A DNA stretch of 64,000 nt, taken from assembly GCA_039714535.1 (NCBI GenBank), contig JBDLJC010000008.1:1-64000 (forward strand). Direction: 5' to 3'. Made by a program: the position numbers and the translations under genes. This stretch comes from JAGXFP01 sp039714535 (GTDB lineage: Bacteria; Desulfobacterota; Desulfobulbia; Desulfobulbales; JAGXFP01). How positions within the stretch are numbered: the first letter of the stretch is position 1; each line of letters opens with the position of its first letter. Shown here piece after piece: positions 33,017 through 41,795 of the stretch. The notes beneath the pieces were generated by a model that saw only the letters and a program-made list of their open reading frames with translations, was not told the origin of the DNA and ran no database searches.

Positions 33017-34327
33017 TTATTCACCACGAAAATCAAAAAAACGTTTTAATTTACGGCCACCGGCCTTTTCCAGGGTCTCCTGGACCATTCCTCTATGCTT
33101 AATCGATATCTCAGGTCTGACCCGTAAATGGGCCTGGAGATGATCGGAGATTCTGTTAACTTCAACGTCAGCCGGATTGTCTACGCCGATTACCACCCGA
33201 ACATCGTCGGAGAGATCATAGGCGGCCCTGACTTCCAGATAAGATGATTTTACCTCCGGCAATTCCTGCAGGGCCTGGAAGATCATCTCGGGGTAAAGAG
33301 TCGTGCCTTTAACCTTGAGGCGTTGAGCCAGCCGTCCCTCAATGGGGCCAAGTCTCGGGGTCTGCCAACCGCATGCGCATGGTGCCGTATGGAGTCGGGC
33401 GATATCTCCGGTCCGGAACCGGATCAAAGGAAATCCTTCTACGCCAAGGGGGGTAACTACCACCTCCCCGGGATCACCGGTAGGGACCGGCATGCCTTGG
33501 TCGTCAATAATCTCTGTGATCATTAATTCCGGGTGCACATGACCGCCGCAACCAGCCTTGCATTCGCAAAAGGCAGTCTCCAGTTCGGTCGCACCGTACG
33601 AAGAGAAAATCCGGCCCTGCCAGGCCTCCGCAAGTTCCTGGCCCAGAGGGGTCAGCGAGCTGTCTGGGCGGCGGATCGGTTCTCCTATGGTTATCAGTTT
33701 TTCTATACCACTTTTTTGCGGATTATACCCGTGGGATTTACCCCAAGTGGCCATTTTTAAAAGAAATGATGGGACTCCGATCAGACCGGAGGGCTTTAAG
33801 CGGCTAAGCAATTCCCATTGCCTGGCTGGTTGACCTGGGCCACTGCGAATGCAGGCGGCGCCCAGTTTAACCAGCCCGGTATAATAGGCTAGGCCAGCGA
33901 TAAAGCAGCGGTCAAGAGTCACGCAAAGAAGCAAGCGGTCATTCTTGGTGACTCCGGCGCCATGAAAACTTAATTGTTCGTTAAAAGCCAACCTCTCCAA
34001 GTCGTAAGCGGTGTATGGTACCAGGACCGGAGCGCCGGTTGAGCCGGAGGTAAGGGCGAGATCCACATGGCTTTCGGGTGGGGTGGCAAAGAAATCCTCT
34101 GGTGCTGCCTCCATATCATGACGTGAGGTTAGAGGCAGTGAAGCCAAGGTACTGGGGGTGATATCTTCCGGGCGGCAATCGATTTCGGCAAACAGGTCTC
34201 GGTAAAAAGGGGCTTTGACTGCCTGGCGGAGATGGGCTTGCAGCAGGGGTACTTGCCGGGCAGAGATCTCGACCGGTGTTGCCTCTCTGAAGGCGATAGC
34301 CTCGTTTATGGCGAAATTGTTTTTCAT
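33017..34327 (-). CDS. PaaK-like AMP-forming acyl/aryl ligase
   Basis: 436-residue adenylate-forming enzyme of the phenylacetate-CoA ligase type. Motifs include the P-loop LTSGSTGAP, SSYGATELE, the RFRTGDIARL segment and a C-terminal domain ending with GRKLKRFFDF. A Cys cluster at CECKAGCGGH resembles the zinc site of PaaK relatives. It would activate a carboxylic acid, possibly aromatic, to an acyl-AMP and load it on CoA or ACP 3. The ATG at 34327 is preferred because longer forms would overlap the end of the acyltransferase gene by over 100 bases; here the gap is 10 bases. Confidence 0.82.
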   Translation of the reverse strand: MKNNFAINEAIAFREATPVEISARQVPLLQAHLRQAVKAPFYRDLFAEIDCRPEDITPSTLASLPLTSRHDMEAAPEDFFATPPESHVDLALTSGSTGAPVLVPYTAYDLERLAFNEQLSFHGAGVTKNDRLLLCVTLDRCFIAGLAYYTGLVKLGAACIRSGPGQPARQWELLSRLKPSGLIGVPSFLLKMATWGKSHGYNPQKSGIEKLITIGEPIRRPDSSLTPLGQELAEAWQGRIFSSYGATELETAFCECKAGCGGHVHPELMITEIIDDQGMPVPTGDPGEVVVTPLGVEGFPLIRFRTGDIARLHTAPCACGWQTPRLGPIEGRLAQRLKVKGTTLYPEMIFQALQELPEVKSSYLEVRAAYDLSDDVRVVIGVDNPADVEVNRISDHLQAHLRVRPEISIKHRGMVQETLEKAGGRKLKRFFDFRGE

Positions 34328-34337
34328 TAGTTCAGGG

Positions 34338-35156
34338 TCAAGGCCGGTTGGACAGATTTTTGTTATTTGCGTGGAAAGATAATTCCGTAGGTAGAGCGTT
34401 TGCGGCTCTGTCTTTAATTGTCGTGTGCTTAAGCAGTTCTTCTGCAATACAGGTTTTGGTCTTATCTTGCAGGGCTTTTATGTCATCTTGGTTGTCAATG
34501 GTGCCGACAGGAGTTATTGCCGGCAGCAGGATGATTTTAATCCTGCCTGGGCTAAGAAATATATCGCCGGGGGGTAGTACTTGCTGGGAACCGATGATGC
34601 ATACCGGTACTATCTGTCGGCCGGTTGCCAGGGCAAGTTTGAAGGCGCCTTTTTTGAATCGTCCCATCTGGCCAGTCCGGGAACGGTGCCCCTCCGGCCA
34701 GATTATCAGTGAGCATCCTGCTTTGAGTAATTCCTGGCCCCTTTTCTGGACGTGTTGCCAGCCCCTTGTAGAATTAATGTAGCCGGCCAGATGCATGAAG
34801 AAATTGTACAATGGTATCTTGAAGGGCCATGAGGTAACGAAGGCATTTTCCAGGGGCAGCATGGCGAAAAGGAAAGGGTCTATAGATGAGTTGTGGTTGG
34901 GGGTAAAAATGACCGGTTTGGTAAAACCGCCAGAGCGATCATCCAGAACCACCGGGGCCATAAAGGGAACCACCCTGATCAGGATCCAGCCGTAGATCCT
35001 GATGGCTTGGCGAGTTGTTCGGTCCAGCGATACCCCTGGCAGAAACTGGATGGTGAGCAGGATGAAAGGGGTCAAGCCCAAGCCAATAGTGGTGACCAGC
35101 AGAAACATTGGCCAGAAGTACATGTTCAAAACAATCTTCTTCAGGATCACAATCAA
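34338..35156 (-). CDS. PlsC-like 1-acylglycerol-3-phosphate acyltransferase
   Basis: 272-residue membrane-associated acyltransferase. Two hydrophobic segments occur near the N-terminus (YFWPMFLLVTTIGLGLTPFILL and a second at about 57-72). The acyltransferase motifs are the H-x4-D box NHNSSIDP and the WPEGHRSRTG block. It would move an acyl chain to a lysophospholipid or related acceptor. The start overlaps the ACP 3 stop by four bases, suggesting that this enzyme takes chains directly from ACP 3. That would place the island's product in a membrane phospholipid. Confidence 0.87.
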   Translation of the reverse strand: MIVILKKIVLNMYFWPMFLLVTTIGLGLTPFILLTIQFLPGVSLDRTTRQAIRIYGWILIRVVPFMAPVVLDDRSGGFTKPVIFTPNHNSSIDPFLFAMLPLENAFVTSWPFKIPLYNFFMHLAGYINSTRGWQHVQKRGQELLKAGCSLIIWPEGHRSRTGQMGRFKKGAFKLALATGRQIVPVCIIGSQQVLPPGDIFLSPGRIKIILLPAITPVGTIDNQDDIKALQDKTKTCIAEELLKHTTIKDRAANALPTELSFHANNKNLSNRP

Positions 35157-35416
35157 CTGTTTTCGATCTCTTTTTTCAGATTAATGATCAGTTCGCAAAG
35201 ATCGGCCATAGTTCTGACGGCCTTGATGGCCTCTTCGTTGGCCAGTTTTACCCCGAATGATTTTTCCATGGCAACCACCATGTCGACTGCGTCAAGGCTA
35301 TCAAGGCCGAGATCGTCATACAGGGTTGCGGTGGGAATCAGTTGGCCTGGATCAAGTTCAAATTCTTCAGAGATAACCTCTATTATCTGTTGGCGAATTT
35401 CTTCGTCGCTAATCAT
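35153..35416 (-). CDS. Acyl carrier protein (ACP 3)
   Basis: 87-residue acidic ACP with Ser40 in LGLDSLDAVDM as the phosphopantetheine site. It is sandwiched between a ketosynthase (three-base gap) and the PlsC-like acyltransferase (four-base overlap). This tight packing suggests it carries chains from the minus-strand ketosynthases to the transferase. Confidence 0.92.
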   Translation of the reverse strand: MISDEEIRQQIIEVISEEFELDPGQLIPTATLYDDLGLDSLDAVDMVVAMEKSFGVKLANEEAIKAVRTMADLCELIINLKKEIENS

Positions 35417-35419
35417 TAC

Positions 35420-36646
35420 TTACCACCTCCTGAATACCAGGGAGGTGTTAACGCCGCCCATGGCAAAATTGTTTTTAATTACAATATCTATTTTTAGTGA
35501 TTCGATCTCACGAGAAAGATTTATGTCACTACAAAGCGGGTCTGGATTGCTCAGGTTCAGGGTTGGGACTACCTCCTGCCTGCGTAGCATCTCCAACAAA
35601 ATTATTGTCTCCAAGGCCCCGGCAGCGCCGAGGGTGTGACCAATGTGTCCCTTAAAAGAACTCACAGGCACGGACGTGCCGACCGTATTCTTGATCGCAG
35701 CTGCTTCGGCAATATCGCCCTGGTCGGTGGCGGTGGCATGGGCGTTAACATAATCTATTTCATTAGCGGAAACTTCGCCTTCTTTTAATGCGGCTACCAT
35801 CGCTGCCGACATCGCCTCTTGGTGGGGATTGGCTATATGAACACTGTCATTAACATGACCAAAGCCCAAAATCTCACAATAGATGTCGGCCCCCCTGGCT
35901 AAAGCGCTATCAAGGCTTTCCACCACCAGAACGCCGCTGCCTCCTCCACAGACCACTCCGTCCCGGTTGCTATCGAAAGGACTCGGGGTGGATGATGGCT
36001 GGTCGTTTTTACGGGAAGCGGCTTTAAGTACATCGAAGACCATCGTTACCGTATGATGAACCTCATCGGCCCCGCCGCAGAGCACGGCGTCCTGGCGGCC
36101 GCTTTTTACCAGCATGTAGCCTAAGCCCATTGCCTGGGCCGAGGAACTGCACGCACTGGAAGGAGACCATTGTTCACCTTTGATGCCAAGGTAGAGGCAG
36201 ACGTTGGCGGCACAGCTGTGGCTCATGATCTTGAAGAAAAATCCTGATTTCATCTGCTCGACAGATCTTTTGGGGAGGAATTTCTGGTAAAAAGTTTCGT
36301 AGGCGACCGGGCTGCCGGTTGTGGAGCCGATGGCGACTCCGACCCGGCCCGATTTCAGAAAATCATCAGAAAGACCGGCGTCATTGGCGGCTTCCCGGGC
36401 CGCTATGGCAGCATGAATTGCCATATCTCCCATCGTTCTTCTCGTCGAGCGAGGCAGGAGGGACTTTGCGTCTATCTCGGGAACCGGCGCGGCAATAAAT
36501 GACTTTAACCCATTTATCTGGTCCCAGTCAGCCATGGTTCTGACCCCGGATTGCCCTTGCCAGACTTCATTGGCCAACTGTTCGGTCCCGATTCCGAAGG
36601 GCGAAACCGCCCCGCGACCGGTTATGACAACCCTGTTCAATGACAC
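35420..36646 (-). CDS. Beta-ketoacyl-ACP synthase (FabF type)
   Basis: 408-residue condensing enzyme with Cys166 in SSACSSSA, His303 in NAHATATD and His337 in GHIGHTLGAAG. It is full length and catalytically complete. The Ser-rich active-site elbow SSACSSSAQ differs from the ACASG elbow of the other ketosynthases of this island, which points to a different chain specificity. It overlaps the end of the CrtI-like gene by ten bases. Confidence 0.9.
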   Translation of the reverse strand: MSLNRVVITGRGAVSPFGIGTEQLANEVWQGQSGVRTMADWDQINGLKSFIAAPVPEIDAKSLLPRSTRRTMGDMAIHAAIAAREAANDAGLSDDFLKSGRVGVAIGSTTGSPVAYETFYQKFLPKRSVEQMKSGFFFKIMSHSCAANVCLYLGIKGEQWSPSSACSSSAQAMGLGYMLVKSGRQDAVLCGGADEVHHTVTMVFDVLKAASRKNDQPSSTPSPFDSNRDGVVCGGGSGVLVVESLDSALARGADIYCEILGFGHVNDSVHIANPHQEAMSAAMVAALKEGEVSANEIDYVNAHATATDQGDIAEAAAIKNTVGTSVPVSSFKGHIGHTLGAAGALETIILLEMLRRQEVVPTLNLSNPDPLCSDINLSREIESLKIDIVIKNNFAMGGVNTSLVFRRW

Positions 36647-38154
36647 TGTTTAACCCTGTCCCATGTCTCGTCAAGTCCCATGATTTCACTGGCCGTGACC
36701 AGTCCCGACATTGATGCGCCGAGGAGTCCGGCCATTAATGATCCCTGGCCGCTTAGATACAAGCCTTGGACTTTGGTCCTGGCCCGGGCCACGTACTGTT
36801 GCAAATTGTGTTGCACTCCATACACGCCGCCGGCCGGAGAACCAAGTTCATCTCTGAAGGTTAGAGGTGAACCGGCGGCCAGTGGTTTGATATTATGACA
36901 GGCCTCGCCGAAATTGCCTGCGGCCTGATTGATCAGGTCCTTGGTGGCGCCGGTTTTCCATTGCTGGTAATCGTCGCTGCGTTTTTTAAAACCTTGGCTG
37001 AAGCGGGCGGTTTCAGCCCAACTTGCCGGGCGCATTAAGATCACACCCCTGGCTGCGGCATTGTTGCCAGTCGACGAATTCTGATCCCGGCGGCCCGGTG
37101 CGGTCATCAGCATGGTGCCACTTCCGTTTGCCTCTGGCGGATTATCCATTAAGCTAAATCCCGAAGTTATACTGTATAGATTGGCGTGGTTCAAGGCCGG
37201 TATTGCCGCAGGTTCAGCTAATTTACCAAAAACAACAAACATTGACGATGTATCTTCAAGATTTTTGATCCGGTTAGAGAAGGCCGGGCGGAAACTGCCC
37301 GGGGTGACTAGGCCCGGAAAATGGACGGGGTGGCCGGTATATATCACCTGTTTGGCCGGGATTTTTCGGTCATCGATGGTAATCCCGGTCACCTGACCAG
37401 CACTGACATCAATCTGTTCAACCAGTTGGCCGGTGATGATCTCTACGCCATTTTCGGCCAAAACCCTTAAGAAACTGTCTACTATTGCCTGACCGCCGCC
37501 CTGAACACCCCACGCGCCTGTGTAGTAGCTATGGGCAACTGAGGCGTGCATAGTTAGCCCGGCCTGGTCCGGCGGTACTCCGTAAAGTAGAGTTGGAGCT
37601 GACAAGACCGCCTGTAGTTCCGGGTTATTGATCATGGACGAGATTGCTTTGATCAGGGGTTGATCACTGGCGCTGAAAAAATCACGCAGAAAAGGTGAGA
37701 AGGGCAGGTCGAGATTGAAAAAAGGGATTTTCATGGCCAGATTGTTAATCGTGTCCAGATATTGATTTATCCCGGTAACTTCGTGGGGGAATACGGAGTG
37801 AAGTTCTGCCTTGGCCTTTTCGTACGAATAGAAACCCTTGACCTCCGTTTTCGATTCAGGGAATTTGAAAAAATCGTAGCCGTCGGGGTGGATTGGTTGC
37901 GGGGTGATGCCCGGCCAGACGCCTAAGTACTCCCAGAGAACCTTGAGGATCTGCCCCTGACCCAGGCCACCGGTGTAATGGAAGCCGATATCAAAGGGGA
38001 TGCCACCTCTGGTAAAGCGCCGGAGGGCGCCGCCTGGTTTCTTGTGCTGCTCGACAATTACAACTTTGCGGCCATTCTTGGCCAGCAACGCCGCCGCCGT
38101 TAAGCCGCTTATGCCACTGCCTATAACAATTGCATCTGTCTTTATTTGGGACAA
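36637..38154 (-). CDS. CrtI-like FAD-dependent desaturase or isomerase
   Basis: 505-residue flavoprotein of the phytoene desaturase/carotene isomerase superfamily. The dinucleotide-binding motif is VIGSGISGLTAAALLAKNG with the ribose-binding Glu in VIVEQ. The C-terminal FAD segment appears as VQGLYLSGQGSLMAGLLGASMSGLVTASEIMG, and the middle contains the family's GGGQAIVDSF block. These enzymes desaturate or isomerise long hydrophobic polyenes. No other carotenoid gene is visible and the gene is packed between two ketosynthases, so an acyl chain is the more likely substrate. Confidence 0.88.
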   Translation of the reverse strand: MSQIKTDAIVIGSGISGLTAAALLAKNGRKVVIVEQHKKPGGALRRFTRGGIPFDIGFHYTGGLGQGQILKVLWEYLGVWPGITPQPIHPDGYDFFKFPESKTEVKGFYSYEKAKAELHSVFPHEVTGINQYLDTINNLAMKIPFFNLDLPFSPFLRDFFSASDQPLIKAISSMINNPELQAVLSAPTLLYGVPPDQAGLTMHASVAHSYYTGAWGVQGGGQAIVDSFLRVLAENGVEIITGQLVEQIDVSAGQVTGITIDDRKIPAKQVIYTGHPVHFPGLVTPGSFRPAFSNRIKNLEDTSSMFVVFGKLAEPAAIPALNHANLYSITSGFSLMDNPPEANGSGTMLMTAPGRRDQNSSTGNNAAARGVILMRPASWAETARFSQGFKKRSDDYQQWKTGATKDLINQAAGNFGEACHNIKPLAAGSPLTFRDELGSPAGGVYGVQHNLQQYVARARTKVQGLYLSGQGSLMAGLLGASMSGLVTASEIMGLDETWDRVKQCH

Positions 38155-38209
38155 ATGTCAAACCTCAGGGGAAAGTGTCAGCCAGAAATCGGTGGAGTTG
38201 TTATATGAT

Positions 38210-39457
38210 TCACTGGTTGTTTTTAATCACCAGACACGCATTGGTGCCGCCAAAACCGGCTGCATTGCAGAGCAAAAAATGACTGTTACTGTAAACATTT
38301 TTAGTGGGCAAATGCAAGTTTTTTGCCGAGTCGTCAGGGGCTTGCAGATTCAAGTTGCCGGTGACAAAACCGCCCTCGGCCATCAGCATCCCGTAGACGA
38401 CTTGCGAAGCGCCGGCCATCCAGAATTCATGGCCGGTCAGGGCCTTGGTTGCGGTGATCAGTGGCCCTGGGCTGTCTTCTCGGGATGAGAAAACATTTGC
38501 GAGGGCCTTGGCCTCTGCCTCGTCACCGGCCGGGGTCGAGGTGGCATGGGCCATTACCAGATCGATGTCAGATTGTTTCAGGTCTGCATCGGTAATGGCT
38601 TGGCGCATCGCCCTTTCAAGTCCTTCGCCGCTGGGAACCACAATGTGGTGACCGTCGCTGGTATTGCCGTAGCCCAAAACCTCGCCCAGAATATTTGCCC
38701 CTCTGGCCTTGGCTTCTTCATAAGATTCAAGGATAACTGCCGCAGCGCCACCGCTGGGTACCAGGCCGTCTCTATCGCGGTCAAAGGGGCGGGAGGCGGC
38801 GGCTGGCTTGTCTTCACGGCGGGAGAAGGCGGCCAGGGTGTCAAAGCTGCACATCGATTGCCATGATATCTCCTGGGCGCCGCCGCAGATCATCCGCTTC
38901 TGGCGGCCGCTAGCGATAAGCTCGGCCCCTTGACCGATTGCCATGGCGCCACTGGCGCAGGCGCCGCTGACCGTCCAGACCTGGCCATGCAGTCCGAGAA
39001 TGGTGCTGATGTTCAAGGTGACAGTGCTGTTGAGCAACCGGAAGATATGGCCGCTGCCTATGGATCTGGTTTCACCGGTTTGGCGCAGGATTTCAACCTG
39101 CTCAACGGCGGTAACCGCTGAGGAATCATTACCGAAGATCATGCCGGTATCGGGATCGCCGTGGAGGGTCGTCGGCGGGATATTAGCCTGATCGAGGGCC
39201 TGCTCGATGGCTGCCCAGGCCCAGAGGCCGAATTCCGGCAGGGTTTTACGTTTTTTGCGGTCTAATACCTTTAAATTATTAAACCCACGGATCACCCCGC
39301 TCAGGCCGCTTTGAAAACCAAGTTCTTTTCTTTCCGGCAGAAACTCGATACCGCAACACCCCTCGGCCAGAGATTGTCTTACTTCGGTTCTGCTCAGACC
39401 CAGGCAGGAGATTATGCCCAGGCCGGTTATGGCAACCCGGTTGGAATCGTTGATCAT
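38210..39457 (-). CDS. Beta-ketoacyl-ACP synthase (FabF type), first gene of minus-strand arm
   Basis: 415-residue condensing enzyme with Cys157 in SGACASGA, His294 in MAHATSTP and His333 in TGHEFWMAGAS. In the last motif the usual GHTLGAAG is replaced by GHEFWMAGA, an unusual substitution next to the catalytic His that would reshape the pocket. It is followed, 55 bases on, by the CrtI-like gene. Promoter elements should lie between 39458 and 39600, but no strong match was found. Confidence 0.87.
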   Translation of the reverse strand: MINDSNRVAITGLGIISCLGLSRTEVRQSLAEGCCGIEFLPERKELGFQSGLSGVIRGFNNLKVLDRKKRKTLPEFGLWAWAAIEQALDQANIPPTTLHGDPDTGMIFGNDSSAVTAVEQVEILRQTGETRSIGSGHIFRLLNSTVTLNISTILGLHGQVWTVSGACASGAMAIGQGAELIASGRQKRMICGGAQEISWQSMCSFDTLAAFSRREDKPAAASRPFDRDRDGLVPSGGAAAVILESYEEAKARGANILGEVLGYGNTSDGHHIVVPSGEGLERAMRQAITDADLKQSDIDLVMAHATSTPAGDEAEAKALANVFSSREDSPGPLITATKALTGHEFWMAGASQVVYGMLMAEGGFVTGNLNLQAPDDSAKNLHLPTKNVYSNSHFLLCNAAGFGGTNACLVIKNNQ

Positions 39458-39647
39458 CGGCGTGGCCCCCGGGCTGGAGAATGGTTGTTGCGGATAAATT
39501 CTGACATGATATCTTTAGCAAAATCTATATGTTGAATTTCAGCTAAGTTGGTCTCAATAAAATTTAGTTAACATGCATTTGTACGATAATATTTACTGAT
39601 AATCAACCATTGTCCTAAAAATGAGTGGTTTGAGGAGCAAGCAAATA

Positions 39648-40010
39648 ATGGATATTTCCAAAAGTATTGCTGAACTTAAGGAGCAACCTGGTTTTGTTGA
39701 CAATGTGGGTATGGTTCTGGTTCATAATGGCGTGGTACGGTCCTGGTCGAGAAAGGATGGCCGGGAAGTTGTTGCCCTGGAGGTCACTCCGGATCTCCAG
39801 GCGATCGAAAAGATTCGCCAGGAGTTCCTGGCGCGGCCCGGTATCTTCGCCATAGTTATTGAGGCCTTGGCGGGTCGTTTTGTCCCCGGTGATGATCTTC
39901 TTTATATAGTTGTCGCTGGTGATGTGCGGGAAAATGTTAAACCGGTGCTGGCTGAAGTTCTCGATCGGGTCAAAGCAGGTCCTGTGGCCAAGCAGGAGAT
40001 CATGGCCTGA
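39648..40010 (+). CDS. MoaE-like protein
   Basis: 120-residue protein resembling MoaE, the large subunit of molybdopterin synthase, which moves sulfur from MoaD into the pterin. The pattern IVIEALAGRFVPGDDLLYIVVAGDVRENVKPVLAEVLDRVKAGPVAKQE matches the second half of MoaE, but the conserved His-Arg before the helix and the PIWKKE active-site end are altered, and the protein is about 30 residues short. It may be a divergent paralog. The ATG at 39648 is preferred because GAGGAG lies ten bases upstream. No other molybdenum cofactor gene is near. Confidence 0.6.
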   Translation: MDISKSIAELKEQPGFVDNVGMVLVHNGVVRSWSRKDGREVVALEVTPDLQAIEKIRQEFLARPGIFAIVIEALAGRFVPGDDLLYIVVAGDVRENVKPVLAEVLDRVKAGPVAKQEIMA

Positions 40011-40122
40011 GCAACAACTCGAGCTGTTAAGCGGATCTTCTTGCCATTGGGACCGCTTCGGGGTAAAAGAGCAGGCTCGTTCTCTTTCAAGTATTTAGAA
40101 TATTTTTCAATGGAGTTTTCAA

Positions 40123-40686
40123 ATGTTAAGTGCATCTGATCTGCGTAAAGGCCTCAAGATATTAATGGACGGCGCCCCCTATATCATCACCAAGTTTGAT
40201 TTCTCAAAGCCTGGTAAGGGCCAGTCCCTCTATAAGTGCCGGTTGCAGAATATGATCAACGGCAATTCCACCGATCGCACCTTTCGATCCAATGATAAGT
40301 TCGAAAAAGCGCCTCTGGAAGAGCGGGCCATGCAGTATCTCTATTCCCAGGGTGATGAATTCCATTTCATGGATAATACCACCTACGATCAATTATTCCT
40401 GACCCGTGAGCAGATCGGCGATAATGTTAATTATATGGTCGATAATATGGATGTCGCGGTCCTGTTTTTTAACGAGACCCCCATCGATATCACCCTGCCG
40501 ATTTTTGTTAATCTCACGGTCACCAAGGCCGATCCCTGGGCCAAGGGCGACACCAGCGGCACCGATACCAAGCCGGTGACCGTTGAGACCGGCTATGTCC
40601 TGCAGGTGCCACCCTTTATTGAAGAGGGTGAAAAGATTCAGATCGACACCCGAACCGGCGACTATATGACCCGGGTCAAGGAATAG
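40123..40686 (+). CDS. efp: Translation elongation factor P
   Basis: 187-residue EF-P that helps ribosomes through polyproline stretches. The KOW-like N-domain has the modification loop KPGKGQS, with Lys32 as the expected beta-lysylation site, and two OB domains follow, ending GEKIQIDTRTGDYMTRVKE. A GGAG ribosome site precedes the ATG. The gene for its lysyl-transferase epmA lies 105 bases downstream, consistent with the modified-lysine type of EF-P. Confidence 0.97.
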   Translation: MLSASDLRKGLKILMDGAPYIITKFDFSKPGKGQSLYKCRLQNMINGNSTDRTFRSNDKFEKAPLEERAMQYLYSQGDEFHFMDNTTYDQLFLTREQIGDNVNYMVDNMDVAVLFFNETPIDITLPIFVNLTVTKADPWAKGDTSGTDTKPVTVETGYVLQVPPFIEEGEKIQIDTRTGDYMTRVKE

Positions 40687-40791
40687 ATCTTTTGCGGGAT
40701 TGTTGTTTGTCTCCCGATTTTTCCTGTTATTCTCACACCGTTGGGCCGCCAACGACAGCGGCGCATAATTCTCCTTTTACGCTATCTCTAA

Positions 40792-41694
40792 ATGATCTCC
40801 ATTCAGCGTCTTAAACAGCGGGCCGCCATCATCCGGGCGGTTCGTGGTTTCTTTGAGGACCGCGATTATCTGGAGATCAATACGCCGCTCCGGCTGCCCG
40901 TTCTGGCGCCGGAGGTCTGGATCGAACCGGAAACTGCCACCGATCATTTTCTGCAGACCTCCCCTGAACTATGTATGAAAAGGTTGTTGGCTGCCGGCCA
41001 CTCCCGGCTTTTCCAGATCTGCCATTGCTTTCGCAAAGGTGAGCGCGGCAGATTCCATCTGCCGGAGTTCGCGATGCTGGAGTGGTATCGCACCGGGATT
41101 GACTACCAGGATCTGATGGCTGAGTGCGAGGACCTGGTCAAGGACGTGATTGCAGAGTGCGACTCTGGGCCGTTCTTTGCCGGTCTTGCCGATCGTTTTT
41201 CGCTTGCGGGCCCCTTTGAGCGGCTGACCGTGACTGCGGCCTTTGGCCGCTATGCGCAGGTCAGTGTTGCAAAGGCCCTGGCTGCTGACCGCTATGAAGA
41301 GGTATTGGTCGAGCAGGTTGAGCCTAGTCTTGGTGTCGGGCGGCCGACCTTCCTTTACGATTATCCCGCCCCACTGGCCTCGCTGGCTCGTCTCAAGAAA
41401 GATGAGCCAACCGTGGCCGAACGTTTTGAGTTATATGTCGATGGTATTGAGCTGGCCAATGGTTTCTCCGAACTGGTCGATCCGGTCGAACAGCGGCAGC
41501 GTTTTGAGCATGACCGTAAGTTGATCCTGGCTGCTGGCCGCGAGCCCGGCTCGATGCCGGAGAAGTTTTTGACTGCCTTAAAAGATATGCCGGAAGCGGC
41601 CGGTATTGCTCTGGGCCTTGATCGTCTGATTATGGTCCTGACCGGTGCTGAGAGTATTGATGAGGTGGTGGGGTTCGGCCCGGAGGAGTTGTAG
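40792..41694 (+). CDS. epmA: EF-P beta-lysyl ligase EpmA (PoxA/GenX)
   Basis: 300-residue class II lysyl-tRNA-synthetase paralog lacking the anticodon-binding domain. It joins (R)-beta-lysine to Lys32 of EF-P. The class II motifs are visible: LEINTPLRLPVLAPE (motif 1), FQICHCFRKGERGRFHLPEFAMLEW (motif 2) and AGIALGLDRLIMVLTG (motif 3). No gene for the lysine 2,3-aminomutase EpmB is seen in this window; it may be elsewhere. Confidence 0.95.
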   Translation: MISIQRLKQRAAIIRAVRGFFEDRDYLEINTPLRLPVLAPEVWIEPETATDHFLQTSPELCMKRLLAAGHSRLFQICHCFRKGERGRFHLPEFAMLEWYRTGIDYQDLMAECEDLVKDVIAECDSGPFFAGLADRFSLAGPFERLTVTAAFGRYAQVSVAKALAADRYEEVLVEQVEPSLGVGRPTFLYDYPAPLASLARLKKDEPTVAERFELYVDGIELANGFSELVDPVEQRQRFEHDRKLILAAGREPGSMPEKFLTALKDMPEAAGIALGLDRLIMVLTGAESIDEVVGFGPEEL

Positions 41695-41795
41695 CGGTAA
41701 GGCCAAGGCGTCTGGAGATACCGTGTATTGATGGCAATTTTTAGGGTTTGTGCTGTTTGCGCCGCCGATCAGGCCGGTCGCTGGTGGCTTGAAAG

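Noticed and set aside
34328..34447. Upstream extension of the PaaK-like ligase by 40 residues
   Set aside because: It overlaps the end of the acyltransferase gene by about 110 bases and does not look like the family N-terminus. ATG at 34327 fits the operon spacing.
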